Of a stretch of DNA of 64,000 nt, positions 52,643 to 61,001 are shown one piece after another; the first letter of the stretch is position 1, and every line of letters begins with the position of its first letter. The stretch is from assembly GCA_002293185.1 (NCBI GenBank), contig DBCS01000004.1:1-64000 (forward strand). Direction: 5' to 3'. The translations under genes and the position numbers were made by a program. The notes under the pieces were generated by a model. It was not told the origin of the DNA. It did not search any database and saw only the letters and a program-made list of their open reading frames with translations. The stretch comes from Flavobacteriales bacterium UBA952. Its GTDB lineage: Bacteria > Bacteroidota > Bacteroidia > Flavobacteriales_D > Crocinitomicaceae.

Positions 52643-52650
52643 CAAAAATA
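52643..52650 (-). promoter_or_regulatory. -7 box for the peptidase-asnB pair
   Basis: The minus strand reads TATTTTTG, matching TAnnTTTG, 23 bases before the ATG at 52619. It lies inside the longer reading frame and supports the later start. Confidence 0.45.
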
Positions 52651-52706
52651 GACCGAAGCACGCCGCTTTTGGCTATCTTTACGCTCTGATCTAACAAACA
52701 TATCAA

Positions 52707-53804
52707 ATGGCTTTAAAATGCGGAATCGTTGGCTTGCCTAACGTCGGAAAATCAACTTTATTCAACTGTTTGTCAAATGCCAAAGCGCAGTCTGCCAACT
52801 TTCCTTTTTGTACTATTGAACCAAATCTCGGGACCACTTCCGTTCCCGATCCTCGACTTGAGAAACTAGAAGCATTAGTCAATCCCGAGCGCATTGTACC
52901 TACAACGATGGAAATTGTAGATATTGCAGGTTTAGTCAAAGGTGCATCAAAAGGGGAGGGTTTAGGCAACCAATTTTTGGCAAACATCCGTGAAACAGAC
53001 GCTATTTTGCATGTTTTGCGTTGTTTTGACGACGGCAATATCATCCATGTCGACGGCAGTGTAGACCCCATCCGCGACAAAGAAATTATCGACATCGAAT
53101 TGCAACTTAAAGATTTTGATACCATCGAGAAAAAAATCCAAAGTTTAGCGCGCGTCATCAAATCTGGAGACAAAGACGCACTCAAAGAAAACGAACTTGC
53201 ACTGCGTATCAAAACGGGCCTAGAGCAGGGCTTATCTGTTCGAGGTTTAGGATTTTCTCAAGAAGAAATGGACACCATCAAAAATTTCAATCTTATTACT
53301 TCAAAGCCTGTCATGTATGTTTGTAATGTCGATGAATCCTCGGTTAAAACCGGAAATAAATACGTAGACCAAGTAAAAGCTTCCGTTGCTTCAGAAAATG
53401 CAGAAGTATTGGTTATTGGTGCTAAAATTGAAGCAGATATCACAGAACTCGAAACCTATGACGAACGTCAAATGTTCCTAGAAGAATTGGGCTTAGAAGA
53501 ACCTGGCGTCAACAGACTCATACGCCAAGCCTACCATTTGTTGAATTTACAGACTTACTTTACAGCTGGTGTCAAAGAAGTGCGCGCCTGGACCATCCGC
53601 AAAGGCATGACTGCACCCCAAGCTGCTGGTGTCATTCACTCTGATTTTGAAAAAGGATTTATCCGTGCCGAGGTGATCAAATACAATGATTATGTTCAGT
53701 ACGGTTCAGAGAATGCCGTAAAAGAGGCTGGTAAATTTAAAGTGGAGGGCAAAGAATACATCGTTGAAGATGGCGATGTCATGCACTTTCGTTTTAATGT
53801 ATAA
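52707..53804 (+). CDS. ychF: Redox-regulated ATPase/GTPase YchF
   Basis: The 365-residue Obg-family protein has the P-loop GLPNVGKSTLF at 8-18, DIAGLVKGASKGEGLGNQFL near 73-92 and the specificity-altering NVDE motif near 207-210 where GTPases have NKxD, consistent with ATP preference. The C-terminal TGS domain carries GVKEVRAWTIRKGMTAPQAA and ends MHFRFNV. YchF binds ribosomes and modulates stress responses. It is followed 11 bases later by the fumarylacetoacetase gene. Confidence 0.97.
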   Translation: MALKCGIVGLPNVGKSTLFNCLSNAKAQSANFPFCTIEPNLGTTSVPDPRLEKLEALVNPERIVPTTMEIVDIAGLVKGASKGEGLGNQFLANIRETDAILHVLRCFDDGNIIHVDGSVDPIRDKEIIDIELQLKDFDTIEKKIQSLARVIKSGDKDALKENELALRIKTGLEQGLSVRGLGFSQEEMDTIKNFNLITSKPVMYVCNVDESSVKTGNKYVDQVKASVASENAEVLVIGAKIEADITELETYDERQMFLEELGLEEPGVNRLIRQAYHLLNLQTYFTAGVKEVRAWTIRKGMTAPQAAGVIHSDFEKGFIRAEVIKYNDYVQYGSENAVKEAGKFKVEGKEYIVEDGDVMHFRFNV

Positions 53805-53815
53805 TTTAAGTCGCT

Positions 53816-55087
53816 ATGCAAATTACTGCCAACAACCCCGAACTTCGTTCTTGGATCGAAGTAACTGCATCCTCTGAATTTCCTATTCAGAACCTTCCAT
53901 TCGGAATTTTTGAAACGGCGTCAAGTACCAAGCGCGTGGGTGTACGAATCGGCAACCACGTTCTGGACCTCTCCCTTATGGCGTCTTTTGGCTATTTTGA
54001 CGATTTGAACTTTACGGTTGCAGACTTCAGTCAAGAATTTCTCAATCCCATGATGCGAAAAGGCAAAATGGCAGTTCGAGCCCTGCGCAACCGAATAGCA
54101 GAATTGTTAGCAACTGATAATACGAGTTTTCAAAATAATACCGCGCAGCATCAGGCACTCATTCCAATTACCGAGGCTCAAATGGCTTTACCGGTTCAAA
54201 TAGGAGATTACACCGACTTTTACTCTTCTAAAGAACACGCCACCAACGTTGGCGTTATGTTTCGAGATCCAGCAAATGCACTTTTGCCCAATTGGCTCTG
54301 GATACCAGTGGGTTACCACGGTAGGGCATCCTCTATTATCCCTTCGGGCCATGAAGTCATCAGACCAAAAGGTCAAATCAAGCCAGACGACAACGCAGAC
54401 CCAATTTACGCCCCCTCGAGGCAAATCGATTTCGAACTCGAAATGGGTTTCATTACTTTTGACGGTAAGGCACTCGGACACAGTATTTCAACGGCTGAGG
54501 CTGAAGACTATATTTTTGGTATGTGTCTCTTCAACGATTGGTCTGCCCGCGATATTCAAAAATGGGAATACGTTCCGCTAGGCCCATTTTTAGGGAAGAA
54601 TTTTGCCTCCTCTATGTCCTGCTGGATAGTCACTCTAGATGCCTTGCAGCCTTTTGCTTGTTCAACACCAACTCAAGACCCGGCTGTACTCTCGTATTTG
54701 CAGTTTGAGGGTAATAAATCATATGATATTCAATTAGAGGTGGCTATTGAAGCCCCCAATTGCCCAGCGCAAGTGGTCAGCCGTTCCAACTTTAAGTATA
54801 TGTATTGGAATATGTCTCAGCAACTTGCGCACCATACAGTAAACGGATGCAATATTCGCTGCGGAGACCTCATGGGCTCAGGTACCATCTCAGGCCCAAC
54901 CCCAGACTCCTTCGGCTCTATGTTAGAAATTGCTTGGAAAGGCACCAAGCCGGTTCAAATGCCAGACGGATCAGAGCGTCGCTTTATACAAGACCGCGAC
55001 ACCGTCATCATGCGCGGCTACTGCGAGCAGAATGGCATAAAAATTGGTTTTGGAGAAGTTAAAAGTCAACTCTTACCTGCCAATTAA
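53816..55087 (+). CDS. fahA: Fumarylacetoacetase
   Basis: The 423-residue enzyme cleaves fumarylacetoacetate to fumarate and acetoacetate, the last step of tyrosine breakdown. Motifs include the substrate- and metal-binding YTDFYSSKEHATNVGVMF near 132-149, DFELEMGFI near 205-213, the metal-binding FNDWSARDIQKWEY near 240-253 and GDLMGSGTISGP near 357-368. Length fits the bacterial-eukaryotic type. It shares a base with the Rel/Spo start downstream (TAATG). Other tyrosine-catabolism genes are not in the window. Confidence 0.95.
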   Translation: MQITANNPELRSWIEVTASSEFPIQNLPFGIFETASSTKRVGVRIGNHVLDLSLMASFGYFDDLNFTVADFSQEFLNPMMRKGKMAVRALRNRIAELLATDNTSFQNNTAQHQALIPITEAQMALPVQIGDYTDFYSSKEHATNVGVMFRDPANALLPNWLWIPVGYHGRASSIIPSGHEVIRPKGQIKPDDNADPIYAPSRQIDFELEMGFITFDGKALGHSISTAEAEDYIFGMCLFNDWSARDIQKWEYVPLGPFLGKNFASSMSCWIVTLDALQPFACSTPTQDPAVLSYLQFEGNKSYDIQLEVAIEAPNCPAQVVSRSNFKYMYWNMSQQLAHHTVNGCNIRCGDLMGSGTISGPTPDSFGSMLEIAWKGTKPVQMPDGSERRFIQDRDTVIMRGYCEQNGIKIGFGEVKSQLLPAN

Positions 55088-57330
55088 TGCAATACGACGG
55101 TCAGACACCCATAGATCTTGAGCAAGAGCGCATTGAAATTCTCAATGCCTTCAAAGGATTATTGCGTGCCACCAAAGACCGCAGCCGCGAAGAAACCAAG
55201 CTTATTCGAAAGGCATTTGATATCGCTTTAGAGGCGCACAAAGACATGCGTAGAAAATCGGGTGAACCATATATTTACCATCCCATTTCTGTAGCGCGTA
55301 TTTGTGCTGAAGAAATGGGTTTAGAACCAACTGCAATTGTTTGTGCATTGCTCCACGACACCGTCGAAGACACACACATCACGCTACAAGATATTGAAGA
55401 TCTGTTCGGCGCTACTGTGCGTAAAATCATCGATGGCCTGACTAAAATCCCAGAAGTATTTGACGAAAACACGTCTATTCAGGCAGAAAACTTCCGCAAA
55501 ATGATCCTCACCATCTCCGACGATTTTCGAGTGGTGTTGGTCAAGCTTGCCGATCGCTTGCACAACATGCGCACACTTACGAGCATGAAGCCTGAAAAAC
55601 AGCTTAAAATAGCCTCTGAAACTAAGTTTTTATACGCACCACTTGCACATCGTTTGGGCTTGTATCCTATTAAATCTGAGCTCGAAGACCTCTCCATGAA
55701 ATACTGCGAGTCCGAAATTTACGAGCAAATTGAAGCCAAATTAAAGTCTACGGCTGATGTTCGCAATCGATTCATCAGAAGATTTGTTGCACCTATTCGG
55801 GCAGAACTACAAACACAAGGTTATTCCTTTGATATCAAAGCCAGGCCCAAATCTATTTCCTCTATTTGGAGAAAAATGCAGACCAAAGACGTACCTTTTG
55901 AAGAGGTTTTTGATGTCTTTGCGCTGCGTATCATACTCGACACTCCCCACGAACGCGAGAAATCAGACTGCTGGCGCGTTTATTCGGTCGTGACAGATTT
56001 TTACCAACCGAGTCCGGAGCGCCTACGCGATTGGGTTTCTACTCCAAGAGCAAATGGCTATGAGTCTTTGCACACCACCGTGATGTCGCCACAAGGCCGC
56101 TGGGTAGAAGTTCAAATCCGAAGCAAGCGAATGGACGACATCGCCGAACACGGCTTGGCGGCCCACTACAAATACAAAGAAGTCAACAACGATTCCAATA
56201 AATTTGACCGCTGGATTGCAGAAATAAGAGAATTATTAGACAACCCAGACTCCAGTGCTTTAGATTTTGTCAATGACTTTAAGCTGAATTTATTTAACGA
56301 CGAAATTTATGTTTTTACACCAAAAGGTGAGCTCCGCGTGTTGCCCACTGGCTCAACAATCCTAGATTTTGCCTACGATATCCATACGCAAATTGGCAAC
56401 AAATGTATTGGCGCCAAAGTCAACAACCGTTTGGTCCCCCTGAGCTATCAATTACAAAATGGGGATCAATTAGAAATTCTAACATCCAACAAGCAAAAGC
56501 CAAATGACGAGTGGTTGCGCTTTGTGGTTTCAGCCAAAGCCAAACAACGCATTAAGTCTGCACTCAATGAAGCGCACAAACTAGTGGCTACCGATGGTAA
56601 GGAGATTTTGGCACGTAAGTTAAAGCAATACAATATCCGCCATACCCCTGAAAATATCAAAGTACTTGAAAAGTATTTTCATGTGGATAGCAGCACCAAT
56701 CTTTATTTTAAAGTAGCCAAAGGTAAAATTGATCTTTCCCTGTTACGTGAACTCAATATAGTTGGAGGCAACATCATTATAGAGAGAAAAATCCGCTCTA
56801 AAAAAATAAAGGGTTCAGACGAAGACCTCCTCAACGAAGGTATCAATACTGACACCGATACGGTTATCATTGGTGAAGATTTTAAAGGTTTTGAGTATAC
56901 ACTTGCCAGATGTTGCAGTCCTATTCCAGGCGATTCCATTTTTGGATTTGTTACCATCTCGTCGGGTATCAAAATCCATCGTTTCAATTGCCCGAATGCA
57001 GTACATTTACTCTCGAAGCTTGCTTATCGCTGCCTTAAAGCGAAATGGCAAAACAGTGCGCTGGTAGAACGTGTTGCAGCCATTCGAATCATTGGAATTG
57101 ATCAACTTGGTTTGGTAAATAGGCTGACTGAAATCATCTCTAAACAGAACAATATCAATATGAAGAGTATCTCATTTGAGACCAATGATGGTGTTTTCGA
57201 AGGCAGAATAAAAGTACTGGTTTACGACACCGAACAACTCGAGCAGCTCACCAGGAAATTTGAACAAGTGGAAGGAGTCAAGAGTGTAACTCGTTGGGAT
57301 GCAGCTGTAGATTCATCTGAGTTAAGTTAA
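55087..57330 (+). CDS. Bifunctional (p)ppGpp synthetase/hydrolase (Rel/SpoT)
   Basis: The 747-residue protein has all domains of a long RSH enzyme: HD hydrolase with intact HPISVARICAEE and LLHDTVEDT near 65-95 and KLADRLHNMRT near 152-162; synthetase region RVYSVVTDFYQPSPERLRDW with YESLHTTV near 297-325; TGS domain near 411-470; and ACT domain at the end (RIIGIDQLGLVNRLTEIIS). The HD residues suggest it can also degrade the alarmone. Bacteroidota usually have one such gene. Its stop overlaps the convergent OstA-like gene's stop. Confidence 0.95.
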   Translation: MQYDGQTPIDLEQERIEILNAFKGLLRATKDRSREETKLIRKAFDIALEAHKDMRRKSGEPYIYHPISVARICAEEMGLEPTAIVCALLHDTVEDTHITLQDIEDLFGATVRKIIDGLTKIPEVFDENTSIQAENFRKMILTISDDFRVVLVKLADRLHNMRTLTSMKPEKQLKIASETKFLYAPLAHRLGLYPIKSELEDLSMKYCESEIYEQIEAKLKSTADVRNRFIRRFVAPIRAELQTQGYSFDIKARPKSISSIWRKMQTKDVPFEEVFDVFALRIILDTPHEREKSDCWRVYSVVTDFYQPSPERLRDWVSTPRANGYESLHTTVMSPQGRWVEVQIRSKRMDDIAEHGLAAHYKYKEVNNDSNKFDRWIAEIRELLDNPDSSALDFVNDFKLNLFNDEIYVFTPKGELRVLPTGSTILDFAYDIHTQIGNKCIGAKVNNRLVPLSYQLQNGDQLEILTSNKQKPNDEWLRFVVSAKAKQRIKSALNEAHKLVATDGKEILARKLKQYNIRHTPENIKVLEKYFHVDSSTNLYFKVAKGKIDLSLLRELNIVGGNIIIERKIRSKKIKGSDEDLLNEGINTDTDTVIIGEDFKGFEYTLARCCSPIPGDSIFGFVTISSGIKIHRFNCPNAVHLLSKLAYRCLKAKWQNSALVERVAAIRIIGIDQLGLVNRLTEIISKQNNINMKSISFETNDGVFEGRIKVLVYDTEQLEQLTRKFEQVEGVKSVTRWDAAVDSSELS

Positions 57331-58862
57331 TCTTTTCGAAGATCAAGCGCATTTTTAGGTCTTAATCTAGGATTCCACTCAAACCCTTTGATTCGTTTTT
57401 CTTTGGACTCTATTCGATCCATAGGGTAAAAAATACCATCAGGCTGATTAAAATAGGTAATTTGCTTCACTTCACCTTTTTCAAGTTCAACAAATAGTCT
57501 TTCTGCAAATAAGCGATTGAGCCCTTCGCGTTGTACCTCAATGATGCTATCATTGATTTTTTTCTCTGATTCTGGATAAAAAATGGTCCAAGCCTGCCCG
57601 GTTGCATCCACATTTTGTAAAGATCCACTAGAATCGAAAAGTGCATATATTTTTTCAGCAGCCATTTGATTATAAAGACTATCCGTTGTAAGTTCAAATA
57701 AAATGCTCGCTTTTTCATAGAGTTCGAGGTGTTCTAAAAGCGAATCTTTGAAATATACTTGAGCGCTTTTACTCTTCAATTCTCCGTTATCAGACCACAT
57801 GATTGGTCGCTTGCTAATAGTTAAGATTTTATCTTCGAAGGAATACATTGCACTATCGCCTATACCTTGAAGATTTGGGTGTAAAAAACGGAAGTTGTTA
57901 TTGGCTATTAAATTTTTTGAATGGTTGAGGCTATCGCGCTCTAAAAAAAGAGTGTCAGCATGAATATAGAGTGTATCCGACTTATATTTCATGAAACCTA
58001 AGCTTGATCCGGTCACATACGCGAGATGTTTTGAGTCGCTAAACTTAGCTTGGTTGCCAAGAAGGGCTATGTGTCGAGAAACGTCTTTGAAATATACTGC
58101 CCCACGACCTTCGTAATCATTGAGTTGAAGATTGATGAATAAGGTATCTCCTTTGATAATGTTGTCTTTTTGGTAGATTTCTGCGCGCTTATAGAGTGCT
58201 CCATTTTTGTGCTCGACATCGTACCAGCCTTTTTGACAATAAATTTGAGTGCTGTCATTGCGCATCTGCGTTTGCCCAAGAAAATACAGTTTCTGTTGTT
58301 CGTATGCGAATTGTAAGGTGTCTGTTTTTACATCGAGATCAGCTTTGGAATAATGGACCTTTCCACTAAAAAAGAAGGAGCCATTGGCTGGGTAGAAATA
58401 TCCCCGTTCACATGTGATGCGCTCGTCGGATAGAATAGATTCTATTGTTCCAGAACTCTTAAATATAGCCCGACCACGTTTGGTATCGTAATCCATGGAG
58501 TCTGCACTCATTTTATAGGCGTCATCACGGGCTTTTACATGACCCCATAGTTTGGCATATTTTTGTTGTTCGGCATAAAATATAGAATCGGCATAGAGAT
58601 TGATCCCATTCTTTTGAATATGGACATTGCCGTAGGCTCGAACCTGTTTTGCTTTATCGTTGTAATGAGCCGAGTCACAATACATGGTATTGCCTTGATA
58701 AACAAAGCTTACCGTGCCTACTAAACGGTGGACACCATTTTTTATAGCGTATATTTTCTGGGTACCGGGTAATAATTGGAGTTTACCCTGACCAACCAAT
58801 GAGCCCCAACACACAAATGCCATCCAAAAGAGAGCAAAACGCATTTGAGGTGTTTTTATCAT
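57327..58862 (-). CDS. OstA/LptA-like outer-membrane biogenesis protein
   Basis: The 511-residue protein has an N-terminal signal (ALFWMAFVCWGSLVGQ) followed by repeated beta segments of the OstA/LptA type, with recurring phrases such as MYCDSAHYNDKAKQVRAYGNV and INLYADSIFY. The E. coli LptA bridge protein is about 185 residues; this one has more repeats, as in Bacteroidota OstA-like proteins. It probably helps carry lipopolysaccharide to the outer membrane. It follows purA by one base, so both are probably on the fur-STAS-purA transcript. Confidence 0.85.
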   Translation of the reverse strand: MIKTPQMRFALFWMAFVCWGSLVGQGKLQLLPGTQKIYAIKNGVHRLVGTVSFVYQGNTMYCDSAHYNDKAKQVRAYGNVHIQKNGINLYADSIFYAEQQKYAKLWGHVKARDDAYKMSADSMDYDTKRGRAIFKSSGTIESILSDERITCERGYFYPANGSFFFSGKVHYSKADLDVKTDTLQFAYEQQKLYFLGQTQMRNDSTQIYCQKGWYDVEHKNGALYKRAEIYQKDNIIKGDTLFINLQLNDYEGRGAVYFKDVSRHIALLGNQAKFSDSKHLAYVTGSSLGFMKYKSDTLYIHADTLFLERDSLNHSKNLIANNNFRFLHPNLQGIGDSAMYSFEDKILTISKRPIMWSDNGELKSKSAQVYFKDSLLEHLELYEKASILFELTTDSLYNQMAAEKIYALFDSSGSLQNVDATGQAWTIFYPESEKKINDSIIEVQREGLNRLFAERLFVELEKGEVKQITYFNQPDGIFYPMDRIESKEKRIKGFEWNPRLRPKNALDLRKD

Positions 58863-58863
58863 G

Positions 58864-60132
58864 TTAGTTATGAAGGGTCTGTTTACGATCGGGCCCTACA
58901 GATATAACGCGAATTGGAATATTTAATTGTGCTTCTAAGTAGTCGACGTAACTTTTCAGTGGAGCAGGTGCTGAGGCGTAGGTATCTAGGTCGGTGAGGT
59001 CGCAGTGCCAACCTTCAAGTTGTTCATAAATCGGCTCAATGTCGAGGTCTGTGACATCGTAAGGGAAGTTCGTTATTTTTTCACCATTAATGAGATAGTG
59101 CGTGCAGACATTTATGCGCTCAAATATGCCCAACACATCGCTTTTCATCATGGCAAGTTCAGTAACACCATTGACCATAATGGCATAACGCAATTGAACG
59201 AGGTCTAACCAACCACAGCGGCGTGGTCTTCCTGTGGTGGCGCCAAACTCGTTTCCTTCTTTGCGGATGAGTTCGCCAACGGCATCGGTGAGTTCAGTAG
59301 GGAAGGGGCCACTACCCACACGTGTACAGTAAGCCTTAAAAATACCGATAACAGCACCAATTTTTGTAGGTGCAATTCCTAAACCAGTGCAGGTTCCGGC
59401 AGTTACAGTATTGGATGAAGTAACAAAAGGGTAGGTTCCAAAGTCGATATCAAGCATGGTGCCTTGGGCGCCTTCGGCAAGTACTTTTTTGCCATTTTGG
59501 AGCGCATCATTGAGGTAGTGTTCGGAATCTACAGTAGGAAGCGTTTTGAGTACTTCAATGGCATCAAACCAAGGTTGTTCGAGTGCAGCAAGATCGTAAG
59601 TAAAATCTTTATGGTGCATAAGAATACCTTCGTGTTTTTCGACGAGTGCACGGTATTTTTCTAAAAAATTGGGCGAAAAAATATCTCCAACGCGCAAGCC
59701 GTTTCGACCAGTTTTGTCCATGTAAGTTGGTCCTATTCCTTTGAGTGTTGAACCAATCTTATCTTTTCCTTTTGCATGCTCTGATGCGGCATCGAGCAAT
59801 TTGTGCGTCGGTAAAATTAAATGCGCTTTTCTGGAAAGAAGGAGTCTAGTACTGAAGTCGATGTTAAAGGGCTTGAGTTTGTCTAGTTCGGCTCTAAAGA
59901 CCACCGGGTCAATCACAACACCGTTGCCTACAAGATTGATGACCTTTGGGTGAAAAATTCCGGAGGGGATGGTGTGTAAAACGTGTTTGATTCCTTCAAA
60001 CTCTAGGGTATGACCAGCGTTGGGGCCACCTTGAAATCTCGCGATAATATCGTAGGAAGGTGTGAGCACATCGACAATTTTTCCTTTACCTTCATCTCCC
60101 CATTGTAAGCCTAATAGTACGTCTACCTTCAT
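58864..60132 (-). CDS. purA: Adenylosuccinate synthetase
   Basis: The 422-residue enzyme couples GTP hydrolysis to forming adenylosuccinate from IMP and aspartate, the first committed step to AMP. QWGDEGKGKIVD at 10-21 (catalytic Asp and P-loop), GPNAGHTL near 37-44, VGSGPFPTEL near 273-282, GATTGRPRRCGW near 297-308 and VGPDRKQT at the C-terminus are the family motifs. Its ATG overlaps the stop of the STAS gene by four bases (ATGA). Confidence 0.98.
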   Translation of the reverse strand: MKVDVLLGLQWGDEGKGKIVDVLTPSYDIIARFQGGPNAGHTLEFEGIKHVLHTIPSGIFHPKVINLVGNGVVIDPVVFRAELDKLKPFNIDFSTRLLLSRKAHLILPTHKLLDAASEHAKGKDKIGSTLKGIGPTYMDKTGRNGLRVGDIFSPNFLEKYRALVEKHEGILMHHKDFTYDLAALEQPWFDAIEVLKTLPTVDSEHYLNDALQNGKKVLAEGAQGTMLDIDFGTYPFVTSSNTVTAGTCTGLGIAPTKIGAVIGIFKAYCTRVGSGPFPTELTDAVGELIRKEGNEFGATTGRPRRCGWLDLVQLRYAIMVNGVTELAMMKSDVLGIFERINVCTHYLINGEKITNFPYDVTDLDIEPIYEQLEGWHCDLTDLDTYASAPAPLKSYVDYLEAQLNIPIRVISVGPDRKQTLHN

Positions 60133-60467
60133 GATTGTTGTTCAAAAAACTTTTTAATTTGTTCGAATTCTTGAAAAATACCAAAGATGTGTTCCATTCT
60201 GGTTAGTTCAAATATTTTGTTCAGTTGTGCATTTGGCCGGAACAAGACCGTATCTCCTAAATTGAGCCTAGAGCGGGTGAGGGTTTTAACTAAAAAAGCG
60301 ATTCCTGTAGAATTGATGTATTCTAGCTCTGATAAATCAATGACTAGATTCCAGTTTTCGATTTGATCGAGGTGCTCAATGGCATTTTCTCGGTCACTTT
60401 CCGTAAAGAATCTTCCTTGGAGTTTGATAATGCTCAAAGGACCATTTTGTGATAGTTGTACTTCCAT
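60129..60467 (-). CDS. STAS-domain protein, anti-sigma factor antagonist type
   Basis: The 112-residue single-domain protein fits SpoIIAA/RsbV folds: a first strand (LSIIKLQGRFFTESD), LVIDLSELEYINSTGIAFLV near 41-60 with Ser53 at the usual phosphorylation site, and a hydrophobic C-terminal helix. Such proteins bind a partner anti-sigma factor and are switched by serine phosphorylation. No matching kinase-type anti-sigma is in the window. It is locked between fur and purA by overlaps of one and four bases. A role outside sigma control is possible. Confidence 0.8.
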   Translation of the reverse strand: MEVQLSQNGPLSIIKLQGRFFTESDRENAIEHLDQIENWNLVIDLSELEYINSTGIAFLVKTLTRSRLNLGDTVLFRPNAQLNKIFELTRMEHIFGIFQEFEQIKKFFEQQS

Positions 60468-60913
60468 TAGTCGGTCGGATTTTTTTTAACGCCGTAAAAA
60501 TATAAAGAATGGTGCTGAACGGAGACACCAAAGAGTTCTTCTATTGTCGCTTTAATTTGTTGTATTCTTGGGTCGCAAAATTCAATGACTTCACCGGTAT
60601 CTGTAATAATAAGGTGGTCGTGTTGCTTGGATGCATGTGAGCGCTCAAATTGGGCTATATTTTTACCAAATTGGTGTTTGCGCACCAAATTGCAGGCGAG
60701 TAAAAGTTCAATGGTATTGTAAAGCGTTGCTCTAGAAACACGGTAATTGTGGTTCTTCATTTTGATGTAAAGGGATTCAATATCAAAGTGACCTTCGTAA
60801 GCATAGATTTCTGCGAGTATGGCAAAGCGCTCCGGTGTTTTTCGGTGGCCATTTTGCTCTAAATAAGCGGCAAAAATGTCTTTTACAGTTGTTGAAATTT
60901 GATTTGTACCCAT
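60467..60913 (-). CDS. Fur-family transcriptional regulator
   Basis: The 148-residue protein has a winged-helix DNA-binding domain with RKTPERFAILAEIY near 24-37 and recognition helix VSRATLYNTIELL near 59-71, then the dimerisation domain with HDH at 98-100 and the acidic DTGEVIEF near 105-112. A CxxC pair occupies positions corresponding to 103 and 106 in many Fur proteins; here they are Ile and Thr, so the structural zinc is probably absent. It may sense iron, zinc, manganese or peroxide. It leads the STAS-purA-OstA gene run. Confidence 0.87.
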   Translation of the reverse strand: MGTNQISTTVKDIFAAYLEQNGHRKTPERFAILAEIYAYEGHFDIESLYIKMKNHNYRVSRATLYNTIELLLACNLVRKHQFGKNIAQFERSHASKQHDHLIITDTGEVIEFCDPRIQQIKATIEELFGVSVQHHSLYFYGVKKNPTD

Positions 60914-60957
60914 CTTTCAGGTCCTAAAGTTAAGTATAAATTTGCGAAAGATGACAT

Positions 60958-60982
60958 AAAAAAAGGGGGCCGAAACCCCCTT
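60958..60982 (-). terminator. Terminator of the rpsA transcript
   Basis: On the minus strand AAGGGGG (revcomp of 60976-60982) and CCCCCTT pair around a six-base loop and a run of T follows (plus-strand A run 60958-60964). It starts 20 bases after the rpsA stop and separates it from fur. Confidence 0.88.
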
Positions 60983-61001
60983 AATATGATTTGGATTGTG
61001 C

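Noticed and set aside
52703..53212. A 169-codon open frame on the minus strand over ychF
   Set aside because: It lies antisense to a strongly conserved gene, has Ser-rich composition typical of reverse translation of conserved codons, and shows no motif.
57327..58862. OstA-like gene as a full LptD
   Set aside because: LptD has a large C-terminal barrel and about 750 residues; this protein has only OstA-type repeats.
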